NCBI GenBank assembly: GCA_036346255.1
Contig: CM070625.1
Location: 17,879,488 to 17,943,487 of the forward strand
DNA: 64,000 nucleotides
Source: Ampelocalamus luodianensis
Lineage: Eukaryota; Streptophyta; Magnoliopsida; Poales; Poaceae
Reading direction: 5' to 3'
The translations under genes and the position numbers were made by a program. This document shows positions 11,191 to 23,863 of the stretch, piece after piece; within the stretch, counting starts at the first letter, position 1; the number at the start of each line of letters is the position of its first letter. A model generated the notes under the pieces. That model saw only the letters and a list, made by a program, of their open reading frames with translations. It had not been told where the DNA came from and made no database searches.

Positions 11191-14100
11191 AATAGCTGTA
11201 GATTAGGAAGCCCTGAGAAGTTTAACGGGATAATTCCATTAAGCATGTTGTGTGACAAATCACTGCCAGAAAACTAGAAATTAGCACAGTGATTGAAGAA
11301 GATGAACAAACATTATCAAAGCTACATACATCGTAGTGATATTTGAAGCAAGCTTATTAGCAGGTATAGATCCTGTCAGCTGGTTCCAGCTAAGATCCCT
11401 GAAAATGCATGTGAGGATTAGTTTAGTCATCGGTGGAGTTAATTCCTGAACTGCATGAACTGAAAAGCTGGTTACCCATTGTTAATGAAGTTCTCAAATG
11501 CCATTGCATTTTTATGGCAGAAAACTACTACTCTAATCTCAAAACACAAACCGTCCCAAATGGGGAGCATCAAGTGCCACATTCAAAATGACAGTCAGCA
11601 GCCATGATTTCAAAAGACATTAAAATAATACTGAGGCGTAATTTCAGCAGGACTAGTGTACTCACAAATAGCCAAGTGGAGGTATGCCACTCAGATCGGG
11701 AATAGCTCCCTGCAAGCTGCAGTTCCTAAGACTCCTGATAACACAAGAAATATTCTCCTCAGTTTTTTGCTAATTTGGTGCGAGTGTAAGCATTATGGAA
11801 ATTGGGTATTGGCATGTTGCAATTGCCTTCTGAATAAAGACTGAAACTAAATTATTACATGAAAGGTATTTATACTCTTATAGACTAAGGGGGAAAAGGC
11901 AGAAATATAATGATAAAAAGACAGAAGATTATGCTCACAGCTTTAATAGTTTGGATATGTTGCTATATGTAGAAGGGATGGAACTTCCACTGAAGTTATT
12001 GTTGTCAGCCTGACTAAAAACAGAAATATATATGAATATAAGAAACGAGTGTATGTTTTTATGAGAAGAAGATTTCCTCGGAGTATGACAACGGGGTACA
12101 TACAATATTTTCAAAGCTGGTGCCTCTGCTAATTCTGTAGGAAGAGGTCCAGACAAATTGTTGTTGTCAACAAGGCTGTAAAGTTTTGGTTACATTACAA
12201 AACAAAGATTAATTCCATATTTCCTGCTATAACTTGCATAACAAGAAAAATGTGGGAAAGAAATAGACTTCCACATACAGGTGAACAAGTAAAGGCAATC
12301 TGGACAATTCGGATGGGATTTGCCCACTTAATGAATTGTTGTTCATGTGACTGAAATGAACAGGACAATTGAGGTTAGAACTAAGCTCACAGTGAATAGC
12401 AAAGCATGGAGAAGATGGGAATGAATAACTCTTACATATGTTTTACACTTTTTAAGTTGGCAAATGATTTAGGTATCGGGCCTGATATTTGGTTTTGGTC
12501 AACTTGTAACCTGTTTAAGTTTTGAAGGTTGCCAATCTCATCTGGTAAAAAACCAGAGAGCTGATTGCCATTCAATAGTCTGCAAAAAGCATGAAAACAA
12601 CAACAACAATTAACATTGTTTTATAAATGTGTATTCAAATGTTATTGTAATTGTTTCTCTTATAAAAATAAGCAAAGTAACAAATGGTGTGGTTCTGTGA
12701 CATACATAAGAAGGTTCCATTGATTTATGTGCATACTGAAGAGGGGAAGTAAAACTAATAGAATAAAAGGACTTACATAAGTTTGAGTGTAGTGATATTG
12801 CCTATCTCTTTTGGGATGCTACCGGTCAAACTGTTCCACATAAAATCCCTTCAAGAAAAACAACAGTTAGTTAACATAGGATAGAATAACTTGAGGATCA
12901 AGAATAAACATCTACTCTAACCTTGAAATAAGCAATCAATATTGAGACTGAATCGTGTCTACTGGTTGATTACTCTTTTCTTCTGTAATTTTCCAGCAAG
13001 TGGGATAATTTAAACCTTTCTGTTAAATTGCTAGTAAGGCACCATGAATTTATGTATGTATTGAAAAGTGAAGTGAAGCTAGCAAGGCTTAATATTTTAG
13101 AAATACAGGAGAACTTAAGAAAATTAGCAAGTTCAACCATCAGAGTAATACTTACAATGTTTTCAGCTGAGATAAAAGACTGACCTCTGGTGCCAAAGTT
13201 CCAGAGAGGTTCCTCTTAAACAACTGTCTACATGGAGTAACATACATGCTATCAGGAACAAATTGAACTTGACAGGAACAGGATGCTAGATAATTATATT
13301 CCATATTGTGCTGAGATAAAAAGATAAACAAATATTACCAAAAACATAATATGTCAAACAAACAGAAGCCTTAGAAAAAAGCTCCAACAATGGCTGGGAA
13401 TCGTAAATTTTAGGCCTTATACAGGAGTGAGGTTCCACGTTAGTAACTGTTAGAGATATATGTATAGTGTGTTATTCCCCATTGTTATGAGGGGTTATTT
13501 GCATATTCACCACCTGTACTTTGTGTATATATACTGGCCCTTTGGCCCCCTGGTAATACAAGTTGTTATTCCTAACATAGTATCAGAGCCAATTAGGTTT
13601 ACCTCTTCCGGACGCGCAACTCGTCCTCCCCTACCCTAGCCGCCGCCGCCGGCTTCCCTCCCTCCTCTGCTCCTGAAGAGCAATGCCGCTGCCGCGAGTC
13701 GCCGCTCCTGAAAGAGCCGCGCCGCCCGACGCTGCCGCCGTGCGTCGCTGCTCCTGAAGAGCCGCGCCGCCGCGCGGCTGAAGGCTGCGCTTGTTTCTCT
13801 TCAGGACGACGACCTCCTTCCTACCGAAGTCGCGAGAGAACCCGCCACGCCGCGCTAGCCAAGTCGAGGCCGCAACGCATCGTCTTTGTCGCGTCTTCTT
13901 CTCGGGCTGCAGCCGCCGGGCTCTCTGCTCGGGCCTCTACCACCGGGCTCGGGCTCGGGGCTCTCCGCTTCAGCGGCCGCCCACGATCGACGCCGCCGCT
14001 CGCCGCCTGAGCGCCTCGCTTAGGCGCCGCTTGCGCGCTTAATCCGGCCGCCGCCTCACGGTTTTGCCATCGCTCACACGAGGCCGCCGCTGCCGCCGGA

Positions 14101-17100
14101 GACACCCGCCGCCGCCGCGAGCGGCAGCAGGGAACCCTAGTTCCCGTGCGCTCTGTTGGCTGCAGCCGAGTGACAGCCCTTTTAACCGAGCCGGCCTAGT
14201 AAGAAGCCACCAAAAAAAAAAAAGATAAAGAAAAGAAAAACGTAGTTTAACCGCCGCGCCGTCGGTAGCCGCTATTAGACCGTTGTCTTGGTCGCCGCGC
14301 CATCCGGTAGCCGCCGCCACCAATGGCTTGCTCCATCACCGCGATGACTCGCTGAGTGGTCTTTGATGCGATACCACTCCGCCTCGTGCTCGCCGCCGTC
14401 CACTGCTACACCGATCGCTTCCACGCCAAAGACATCGCTTCCTCCGTGGCCGCCACAGGTGGTGGTGGCGCCTCCATCTGGCGGTGGTCGCCTCATCGCT
14501 TCCTATCGCGACAAGGTCGGCCACATTGAGTCCCAATGCTACAAGAAGCAGCGGCATCTTTCACGCCGTTCTTCTACTAGCACTGGCACTGGTGCTTTTC
14601 CATCGACGTCTGCATCGACTCTTCGCAGCTTCTCTCGAGGCGGGAGATGGCCACCGACGCCGCTTGCCGCCGTGTTCTCCTCGGCGAGTTCTCAGGTTTA
14701 CATCGACTCTTCGCACGCTGCGAAACTACCCCCTACACAGTCCGGTCCCTCCCCGTGGATCCTTGATTCTGGAGCATCTTTTCACATGACTTCTGATTCT
14801 TCCACTCTGTCTTTCATTACACCTCTTGATTCTCCTGTTAGTGTTCTTACTACTGATGGTACATCTCTTTCTGTCTCTGGTCGCGGATCTCTTAGCAACT
14901 CATCTTTTCATGTTTCTTCTGTTGCTCATGTTCCTCGCCTTACCATGCAGCTTCTTTCTGCTGGGCAGATTACTGACCTTGGTTGTCGGGTTATTCTCGA
15001 CTTTGACTCTTGTTGTGTTCAGGACCGCCACACAGGAGCTTTGGTTGGTTCTGGCCCTCGGCGCCTTGACTCACAGCGTCTCTGGGAGCTTGACTGGCTT
15101 CACCTTCCTTCCACTGCCACCGTCGCCACGGCCTCTCGGCTTCGCCACTCCGCCTACCGCCTCTTTCCAAAGGTGGCATCACCGTCTTGGTCATCTGTGT
15201 GGATGTCGTCTGTCGTCTTTAGTTCGTCGTGGTCTTCTGGGGTCTGTCTCAGAAGACGTGTCTTTAGATTGTCAGGGCTGTAAGTTAGGTAAATAGATTC
15301 AACTTCCTTATCGTTATAGTGAGTTAGTGTCTCAGCGTCCATTTGATTTTGTTCATTCAGATGTTTGGGGTCCGGCTCCCTACGTTTCAAAAGGGGGTCA
15401 TCGATATTATATCATATTTATAGATGATTTCTCTCGCCACACTTGGATATATTTCATGTCTTCTCGTAGTGAGGCCTTGTCTATCTATAAACAATTTGCC
15501 ACTATGGTCCACACACAGTTCTCCACTCCTATTTGTGTCTTTCGTGCCGACTCTGCTGGAGAGTACCTCTCTCGTTACCTGCGCAGCTTCCTTGCTGAGC
15601 AGGACACTCTCACTCAGTTCTCTTGTCCTGGTGCTCATGCTCAGAATGGTGTCGCTGAGCGCAAGCATCGTCACCTCCTTGAGACGGCTCGTGCAATGAT
15701 GATTGCCGCCTCTATTCCACCTCACTTTTGGGCACATCCAGCCCTCTTCTGCTCTTCAGGGTGCAATCCCTGTTGAGCGTCTCAGTGGTCTTCTTCCTGA
15801 CTACTCTGCTCTTCGTCTGTTTGGCTGTGTTTTCTACGTTCTTCTCCCCCCTCGAGAACGCACCAAACTGACTGCTCAGTTTGTTGAGTGTCTTTCTGGG
15901 ATACAATGCCGAGCACAAGGGCTATCGGTGCTGGGATCCTGTTGGTCGATGGATGCGGGTTTCTCGGGATGTGACTTTCGACGAGTCTCGTCCCTTCTAC
16001 CCACGTCCTACCTCTCCTTCGGCTTCCTCTGTAGAGTCTCTGTCCTTTTTTACCTTTCCAGATACACCTATATCTGTCTTGCCCTCGTCCACCCGCCCAA
16101 TTTAGTCTCCACATATTCCTCCTGTTGCCTCTCCGCCATTGTCGTCGCCTGCTTCGTCTCCTGCGGATCCTCAGACTCCTCCCACTACAGCACCTTCTTA
16201 CCCTCTCTTATACACTCGTCGACATCGTATTGAGGATCTTCCAGATGAGCCATCTTCTCCTGATGCTCCATCTTCTTCTGATGCTCTATCTTCCCCTGAT
16301 GGGTCATCTTCTCCTCGCTACGCTCTCCACGATCGCTACCGATTCGCCCCGATCGTTATGGTTTCTTTGGTGCGACTACTCATGAGCTTTGTCTCCTCAC
16401 GGATCTCAGCACTCATCACGAGTGGCAGCATGCCATGGCCGAGGAGATTGCTGCCCTCGAGCGTACTGGTACTTAGGATCTTGTTCCTTTTCCATCTCAC
16501 TCTCGTCCCATCACGTGTAAGTGGGTCTATAAGATTAAGACTCGCTCTGATGGCTCTCTTGAGCGCTATAATGCGCATCTTGTTGCTCGTGGCTTCCAGC
16601 AGGAGCATAGTCGTGACTACGACGAGACTTTTTCTCCTGTGACCCACATGACCACTGTTCGCACTCTTCTTTCGGTGGCGTTTGTTCGCCACTGGTCTGT
16701 TTCTCAGCTTGATGTCAAGAATATCTTTCTTAATGGCGAGTTGCGTGAGGAGGTCTACATGCATCCGCTACCTGGGTATTCTGTTCCTGAGGGCATGGTC
16801 TGTCGCCTTCGTCGCTCTCTCTATGGCCTTAAGCAAGCCCCTCGTGCTTGGTTTGAGCGCTTCTCCTCTGTGATCACTGCTGCTGGTTTTTCAGCTAGTG
16901 ATCATGATCCTGCGCTCTTTGTCCACACTTCGTCTCGTGGTCGGACTCTTCTTCTTCTGTATGTTGATGATATGATCATTACCGGAGATGATTCTGAGTA
17001 CATTGCCTTTGTCAAGGCTCATCTTAGTAAGCAGTTCCTTATGTCGGATCTTGGTCCACTTCGTTAGTTCCCTGGGATTGAGGTTACTTCCATTCCAGAT

Positions 17101-20100
17101 GGTTTCTTTATGTCCCAAGAGAAGTATATTCAGGATCTTCTTGATCGCGCCTCTCTCACTGATCAGCGTACTGTTAAGACTCCCATGGAGCTCAATGTTC
17201 ATCTCTGACCCTCTGATGGCGAGCTTCTTTCTGATCCGATTCGCTATCGTCATCTTGTTGGGAGTCTTGTCTACCTTGCTGTTACTCGTCCAGATATCAC
17301 TTATCCAGTCTACATTCTGAGTCAGTTCGTTTTTGCTCCCACTCAGGTCCGCTACAACCACCTTCTTCGAGTTCTGCGATACCTTTGTGGGACTATCTCT
17401 CGCTGTCTCTTCTTTCCACGCTCCAGTTCGTTACAGCTTCAGACTTATTCGGATGCTATTTGGGCCAGCGATCCCTCTGATCGTCGGTCTATCTTTGCTT
17501 ACTGTGTTTTTCTTGGTGGTTCTCTCATTGCCTGGAAGACGAAGAAATAGACTGCAGTGTCCCGTTCGAGCGCAGAGGCTGAGTTACGAGCTATGGCTCT
17601 CTTGACAGCAGAGATTATTTGGCTACGGTGGTTACTTGAGGATTTTGGTGTTTCTGTCACTACACCGACTCCTCTCTTGTCAGACAGTACAAGTGCTATC
17701 AGTATTGCCCGTGATCCTGTGAAGCATGAGCTCACCAAGCATATTGGTGTTGATGCTTCCTTCATGAGGTCTTATGTGCATAATCAGGTGATTACTCTTC
17801 AGTATGTGCCTTCAGAGCTTCAGCTAGCGGATTTTTCCACGAAGGCTCAGACTCGAGTACAGCACGGCTTCTACCTCTCCAAACTCAGAGTTGTTGATCC
17901 ACCATGAGTTTGAGGAGGGGTAGAGATATATGTATAGTGTGTTATTCCCCCATTGTTACGAGGGGTTATTTGCATATTCACCACCTGTACTTTGTGTATA
18001 TATACTGGCCCTTTGGCCCCCTAGTAATACAAGTTGCTATTCCTAGCAGTAACATGGTGGGAAAAATTAACAATATCAAGGGAGATGCACAGTACCAATA
18101 AAGGTAGCTCTTAGTTCAGTTTGAGTATAAGATGTTATCTATGGCAATACGAAACTTGTAAGACTATCAATTATTTTCTTGAATAGCTTATGCATGCATG
18201 CAGGAAATATGTATTTTATCAATAAGCCACAGAACACATAGACATTAGCATTTAATTGTAAAACTACTTTTTTATGAACAAAAGCTCATTACAGAAATAT
18301 GATAACTAAAACAGATAGAAAGAATAAATGAAAATGTAGATATGATGAACAACTTAGGTAGAACTAGAAGTACTAATCATACAATTCTGTTATATGAAGA
18401 TACTCGTCATTCATTTTGTGGCAGAAGACTCCTGTCCAATTTGATGTGCATGGATCTCCCCTATTCCAATTCTGAAGATTATTCACAGGATCAACTAAGC
18501 TTCCCTTGATAGCCCTGAGTGCATCGACTGCATTATGAGAAAGAAAACATTCATTTTGCAGCAAAGGTTTTACAAATTTACACAGAAGAAACTCATTGAA
18601 CATAGTGAGAAAATACTATTTGCACTGAACATCTCATGTTTCTTGGGACAGAAGAGATTATCCAGGATAAGAGATAACAATTCATTTTTCTTGTTATGAG
18701 TTCTCCGATAGAACTGTTAGATGTTAGATATGTAGTTTGAATAGGATGCTTTTTGTATATTTACCTACACCTGTAACTTAAATATTTTGGCTTTTGGCCC
18801 ATTAGAATAGAATTAAGGATTCATTCTAACGTAGTATAGCCATGGCTCTCTCTCCCGATCCTTTTTCTTGACTCGCGCCGCCGCCGCCGCTGCCGTGCCT
18901 GCCTCGCGCCAGTCGCCGACCCCTGCTCCCTCTGCTCCGGACTCTACCACCGCCTCCCCTGCCTCGGCCTCGGCCCCGGCCCGGATTTGCTTCGTCGGTC
19001 GCCACCCTCAGTCCCGACGCCTGGATTTGCGCCGCCTGAGCTTGGACCGCGCTGCCCCGAGCTCTGCTCGCCGCCCGACGCTCGGACCGCACCGCCCCGA
19101 GCCACTCGATGCCCGGATCCGCGTCGCTCGAGCTCAGACCGCACCCCCACCGCTTCCTCTGCTCCACCTGACCCCCGAGCCTCTCCTGCTTCCTCTGCCC
19201 CCCCAACCCCGAGCCGCCGTCGTGGCTGTAGTGCGAGCACCGCCGTGTTATCCCCGCACGCTAACAACGCCGCCTTCGACGACTCCTCGTATTCCACCTC
19301 CGCTTGGCAGACCAACATCGGCACCGGCTTCGATGAGGACACCGAGATCGGCCACATCGAGGCGGAGATCCTTCGCCTCTCCTCCTGCCTCCACCACCTT
19401 CGCTGGGTTGAGGCCCGACACCGCCCCGAGCTCCTCCCTCTGCTCCCGGTCGGCGCCGCCGTCACCGGTGAAGCGCTTGTGGGCCCAGGCGAGGTCCCCA
19501 CGAGCCCATTGCTCCAGGCCCAGCTTGGCTTCTTTGGCCTGAGCCGCTGCTGCTCCGGAGCAGCCCCAAGGCGCCGCCCTCGAGCGTCGCTGCCGGAGCT
19601 TGCCTTCCCGTGAGCTGCTCCACGAGCACACCGCCCCCGAGCCCCTGCCTTGGACTCCCTCTCCCGACGCTGCCTCTGCTCCGCCCCACGCGGATCGAGG
19701 CTGCTCGGCTTCCAAGCTTGTTGCAACCACCAAGCTGCTCTGTGGTCATCGCCGCGTCGGGTCTTCACTTATGGCTACCACCGGTGGACGTCCACCGAAG
19801 GACTCTGGTGGATCTTCCACTCAGGAGCTGGTAACTTGCGCCAGGGCGCCTCTCGTGACACCACGCATTAGCTCATCTCCTTGCTCCAGCTTCGCCGTGT
19901 CGGCTCATCCTTAGATTTTTCGGGTTTTTGCTCCTCAAACTCTTGTTTCTCAGTAGTCTTCTTTACTTCCGCCACATTTCTCGTCTAGGATCTTGTCTAT
20001 GTGGATATTGGATTCTAATGCTTCTTTTGAAATAACACCAGATTCTACTCACTCACTTCTGTGTCCCACAGCTCTTGCTTCCACTGTTCAGACTGTAGAT

Positions 20101-23100
20101 AGTATCTCTCTTCCTATTGCAGGCTGAGACATCTTTTCCACTTCTTCATTTCAAGTTCCTGAAGTCTCTCATATTCCCAAACTTTCTATGCAGCTTATGT
20201 CGGCTGGTCAGATCACTGATAACGATTGTCGTGTTATTCTCGAGCCTGACTCTTGTTGTGTCCAGGATTATCGCACGGGGACTCTGCTTGGTACTGGCCC
20301 TCGGTGTCGTGATTCGTAGCGTTTTTGGGAGCTCGACATGCTACACCTTCCTTCCGATGTCTCCACTAGTCAGCCAACTACTATACATGTCTCTGTTTTT
20401 GCTGCGTCCTCTACTGTTTTCTTTGCTTAGTGGCACCATCATTTGGGTCATCTCTGTGGATCGCGGCTGTCGTCTCTAGTAGATCGTGGTCTTCTTGGGT
20501 CTGTTTCTGGTGACACATCTTTACCTTGTACGGTTTGCAAGTTTGGCAAGCAGTTGTAGCTTCCCTATCCCTCTAGTGAATCTGTTTCTGCTAGTCCTTT
20601 TGATCTTATTCACTCTGATGTTTGGGGTCCGGCTCCCTTCATTTGGAAATAGGGTCATCGATAATATGTGATCTTTATTGATGATTATTTTTGTCATACT
20701 TGGATCTACTTTATGTCCTCTCGCAGTTAGATTCTCTCTATTTACCAGATGTTCGCCACCATAGTTCGTACTCAGTTTGATTCAGTCATTCGTGTGTTTT
20801 GTGTTGATTCTACTGGGGAATACCTATATACTATTTTGCGTCGCTTTCTCGCAGAGCAGGGTACTCTTTCTCAGTACTCTTGCTTTGGTGCTTATGCTCA
20901 GAACAACGTCTCTGAGTGTAAGCATCATCACTTGCTTCAAACACCTCGCGCTTTCATGCTTGCCTCTTCTGTTCCACTTTACTTCTGGGATGAAGTTGTC
21001 TCCACTGTTGTTTTTCTCATCAACATGTTACCTTCCATTGCTCTTCAGGACTCTACTCCTGTCGAGCGTCTCTACGGTCGGGCTCCAGAGTACAGCCACC
21101 TTCGTTGTTTTGGCTGTATCTGCTTCGTCCTTCTTCCACCTCGTGAGCTCACCAAGTTGACTGCTCAGTTAGTTGAGTGTGTTTTTCTTGACTACAATCT
21201 TGAGCATAAGGGTTATCACTATTACAACCTTGTTGCACGATTGGTGAGGATCTCTCGGGGCCCTTACTATCCTCGCACCCCTATTGTCAGCTCAGATTCT
21301 CTTGTTGAGGCGATCTCCTTTCTAACTTTTCCTAGCCCTCAGCTTTCCACTTCTGTTTCGCTTCCGCCTCCACCTTCTTCGCGTCCCTCTCCTCCGGCTC
21401 CACCTGTTCCCTCTCCGCCGGAGGTTACATCCAACTCTTTTGTTGAGATTCCATCCTTTGCCTTGCACTACTCTCACCGTCCTCGACCTACTTCTTCTTC
21501 TCCAGTTGAGCATTCATCATTGTTGAGCTCTGTTCCCAACTCTTCTTCTTCGTCCTTGCTGGGTCTTGCTCCACCTCCTCCCAGATACGATCTTTGTGAT
21601 TGTCGCACTATCAGGCCTCCTGAGTGTTACCGCTTCGCAGCCGCTGCTCTTTCTAAGCCTACGACCTACAGTGAGGCCGCTGCTCACCTTGAGTGGCAAC
21701 TCACGATGTCTGAGGAGATTACTACCTTGGAGCGTACTAGCATTTGGGATCTTGTGTTTTTTCCTGCGCATGTCACTCCTATCACGTGCAAGTCAGTATA
21801 TAAGATCAAAACCTGCTCGGATTGTTCTCTTGAGCGCTACAAGGCTCATCTTGTGGCGTGTGGTTTTAAGCAGGAGCATGAGCATAACTACGATGAGACC
21901 TTCGCTCCTATTTGCTCCCATTCAGCTCCACTACAGTCACATTCTTCGTGTTCTGTGATGTTTTTGCGGAACCATCAGTCGTCGCTTTTTCTTTCCTGCT
22001 CCAGCTCTCTGCAGCTTCAAACGTACTTTGATGTGACCTAGGCTAGCAATCCTTATTATCGTCGATCTCTTTTTGTGTATTGTGTTTTCCTTAATTCCTC
22101 TATGATTTTCTGGAAGACCAAGAAGCAGACTGTCATCTCCTGTTCGAGTGCTGAGGCTGAGTTGCAAGCTATGGCGGCGTTGATCGCTGAGATTACTTGG
22201 CTTCGGTGACTGCTTAAGGATTTCGGTGATTTCGCTTCTGCACTAACTCCTCTCTTATCAGACAGTAATGACACGATCAGTATTGCTCGACATCCAATGA
22301 AGCATGAGCTCACTAAGCATATTAGCGTAGATGCTTCGTACATGAGATCGCAGGTGTGGGACCAAGCTATTACTCTCTTCAGTTAGATGAATTATTCACT
22401 AAGTCACAAGTCACATACTCGAGCTCAACACAATTCTCTCTCTCCAAACTCAGTATCGTTGATCCACTATGAGTGTTAGATGTTAGATATGTAGCCTGTA
22501 TAGGGTGCTATTTGCATATTTATCTACATCTGTAATTTGTATATTTGGGCATTCAGCCCATTGGAATAGAATTAAGGGTTCACTCCAACAAGAACTTGTT
22601 CATTTCACCATGGTAGCATAAAGGATCACAAAATTATGTTCCTATTTACTGTTTTTTTCTTCTTCTTGTTTTTTTTTTTTTTTTTTTGAGAATGCCTAGG
22701 AGAAACTAGGTATTTTTTTCCTTAAGAAGAAGATTTTTTTTTTGTTCTGGGATTGCCCCTCCAGAACCGACCGAAACACCAGTGCTGAATCCCGAACTCA
22801 AGCGTTGGCGGGCTGTGCAGCCCCTGCTCCACAAGCCAAATGAGCAAACTCACTTCCATTTACGGTGTTTTTCTAACAAGAACTATCTATAACATCGTTC
22901 TCCGGTAGATAGACCTGCTAACTGGTTAGGGGTCATTCTACATTATCTAACAATCTTGTGTACCGCAAGTAATAGTTTGGCTCATTATTGCCCCGACAGT
23001 GGCCAACTTCTTCAATATATAAAAGCGTGTGACCCCTAGTATAACTAATCATTGGCACGGCTTAAACTGTTTGTCAATGATTGATGATAGTAGTATAAAG

Positions 23101-23520
23101 AAGCAGGCACTTAATGGAACCATTTAAGACAAGCCTTCAAGGATGCCCGCGTATATAGAAGAGCTAGTGAGTACTAGTATGGAAGCATTATTTCCTTCAC
23201 ATCCATCAGATATTTCAGAGCTAAGAAGAAACTCCCAAACATCAAAAATCTTCATCAGGAACACATATCGGATAGTATTATTAATATGGTATAATGGGCT
23301 AGTAGGTGCTACAGTACCCCGATTGTTTCACCGCTTTGTTGAGGAGTGTTAACTCCAACTGTCTAGCTCAAAGAACTAAGAAAAGGCAAATTAATTATCA
23401 AGTACATGCCAGCAAGAGATTACCTTCCGAAGGGTCAGTACTTTGCCCCACTGCAACATCCAAGCAGGGGAGCAGCACAACCAGGATAACTGCACAAAGG
23501 ACACCTCCAAACTTGGCCAT
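11191..23520 (-). CDS. LRR receptor-like kinase ectodomain, 5' eleven exons (3' part not in window)
   Basis: Exons read right to left: 23424-23520, 18383-18527, 13156-13227, 12777-12848, 12436-12579, 12279-12350, 12104-12175, 11939-12013, 11666-11734, 11330-11398, 11191-11262. All junctions are GT/AG and all phases agree, giving 319 codons with no stop. Residues 1-25 form a signal peptide (hydrophobic core AVILVVLLPCL) with likely cleavage before QSTDPS. Residues 33-80 are the LRRNT_2 cap with the NWNRGDPCTSNWTGVFC motif. About ten LRRs follow (NLSGTLAPE, SLTGSIPKEIGN, NNNLSGPLP..), one per roughly 72-bp exon. The order and wording match the At1g06840/LRR VIII-1 type of plant receptor kinases, membrane proteins with a C-terminal kinase. 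The exons for the stalk, transmembrane segment and kinase should lie to the left but are absent; copia-1 and gypsy debris occupy that space. Introns 1 and 2 are swollen to about 5 kb by copia elements. The gene is either still functional with its remainder beyond the window, or truncated. Confidence 0.88.
13448..13577 (+). repeat. Copia-2 5' LTR
   Basis: 130 bp, TGTTAGAGATATATG to ATTCCTAACA. A TATATATA stretch and the phrase CCCTTTGGCCCCCTGG lie near its end. The primer-binding site begins within three bases of its end. Confidence 0.92.
14363..17907 (+). pseudogene. Copia-2 pol remnants (protease, integrase, RT, RNase H)
   Basis: Protease active site WILDSGASFHMT is near 14755-14790. The integrase zinc finger (WHHRLGHLCG) is near 15172. 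The integrase core in the frame 15327-15776 shows HSDVWGP, then DDFSRHTWIY, then NGVAERKHRH. After a frameshift or deletion near 15740-15780 the RT is read with DVKNIFLNG (near 16715), LYGLKQAPRAWFERF and the catalytic YVDDM (near 16960), ending in a stop at 17065-17067. RNase H follows with AEAELRAM and LLSDSTSAISIARDP to 17907. The domain order PR-IN-RT-RH defines copia. Several frameshifts and stops rule out a functional polyprotein. Confidence 0.88.
17921..18048 (+). repeat. Copia-2 3' LTR
   Basis: 128 bp, nearly identical to 13448-13577 but beginning TAGAGATATATG. The leading TGT is missing directly after the polypurine tract, a small deletion at the LTR start. It ends ..CTAGCA and abuts the GTAAC duplication. 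Confidence 0.92.
18715..18831 (+). repeat. Copia-3 5' LTR
   Basis: 117 bp, TGTTAGATGTTAGATATG to ..TTCTAACG. The final A of the canonical CA has become G. Confidence 0.88.
19980..22440 (+). pseudogene. Copia-3 pol remnants with RT core deletion
   Basis: A protease-like WILDSNASFE, with the catalytic Gly replaced, is near 20005. Integrase and RT N-terminal sequence follow, and the longest open frame is 20749-22041. Near 21905-21930 the reading passes from the DETFAP box of RT straight into the sequence that in copia-1 precedes RNase H (HYSHILRVL region), so the catalytic YVDD segment has been deleted. RNase H remnants run from about 22056 to 22440. Confidence 0.8.
22474..22590 (+). repeat. 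Copia-3 3' LTR
   Basis: 117 bp, TGTTAGATGTTAGATATG to ..CTCCAACA. It lacks the long G-rich tract found before the other copia 3' LTRs; the tract appears eroded here. Confidence 0.88.
22661..22853 (-). mobile_element. Candidate SINE-like retroposon
   Basis: Read on the minus strand, a head with tRNA-like promoter boxes (TGGCTTGTGGAGCAGG as A-box candidate, GAGTTCGGGATTC as B-box candidate) is followed by internal A-rich runs and a long poly-A tail (poly-T from about 22669 on the plus strand). Imperfect direct repeats flank it (TTCCTATTTACTG.. near 22639 and TTCCATTTACGG.. near 22854), as expected of a retroposition target duplication. Not matched to a named family. Confidence 0.5.
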
Positions 23521-23625
23521 GCTTCGGACAGAATTAGCACCAGCTTGTCATATCCCCAACAGCACAGTTTCCAAAGCTTCAGATCCTAACCAAGAAAAGT
23601 AAGAGAGTTGATCAATGCTTAGAAC

Positions 23626-23863
23626 CAGGGATCCAAATCTCGTTCCCGGGGAAATTCCGGTCGCCGACCGGGAAAAAAACAGCCGGTAATTGGATTTTCC
23701 GAAAAAAAAAATTTGGACGGAATTCGATTAAATTTGCTTAAAAATCATCCAAAATTCAAATTTTGGAATTTGACTTTGCAAAATCCGGAAAAACCGGCCG
23801 GTTTAGGGTTTCCTGGTACCCACTAGTAAGTTCGGTTATAACCGGCCGGTTTTTTGAACCCTG
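23626..23863. mobile_element. hAT-type MITE
   Basis: 238 bp with imperfect terminal inverted repeats (CAGGGATCCAAA and inverse TTTGAACCCTG) and a perfect 8-bp target duplication CTTAGAAC (23618-23625 and 23864-23871). The interior is rich in CCGGCCGGTT-type palindromes. It lies in the probable leader intron of the receptor-kinase gene, less than 110 bases upstream of its ATG. Confidence 0.88.

Larger units (their letters stand above)
13448..18048 (+). mobile_element. Copia element 2, full-length but defective
   Basis: A complete insertion with LTRs at both ends and an exact 5-bp target duplication GTAAC (13443-13447 and 18049-18053). It lies in intron 2 of the receptor-kinase gene, antisense to it. 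The leader has a tRNA-Met primer site (TATCAGAGCC). Coding remnants run protease, integrase, RT, RNase H, followed by TTTGAGGAGGGG as polypurine tract. Most of gag is missing: only a zinc-knuckle-like trace (GHIESQCYKK) survives. The LTRs differ by about four substitutions and one indel over 127 bp, plus loss of the first three bases of the 3' LTR, so it is much younger than copia-3. Confidence 0.92.
18715..22590 (+). mobile_element. Copia element 3, old and deleted
   Basis: Flanked by AGAAC on both sides (18710-18714 and 22591-22595), with LTRs 18715-18831 and 22474-22590. It sits in intron 1 of the receptor-kinase gene, antisense to it. The two 117-bp LTRs differ at about 20 positions, mostly transitions, so this is the oldest datable insertion in the gene. 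A degenerate primer site (TAGTATAGCC) follows the 5' LTR. The gag region is GC-rich and unreadable, and the RT core is deleted. Confidence 0.9.

Noticed and set aside
18373..18603. 76-codon ORF as an independent small secreted protein
   Set aside because: It is exon 2 of the LRR receptor kinase plus intron.
18868..19768. Long overlapping ORFs up to 274 codons
   Set aside because: GC-rich degenerate gag region of copia-3; low-complexity translations with no domain.
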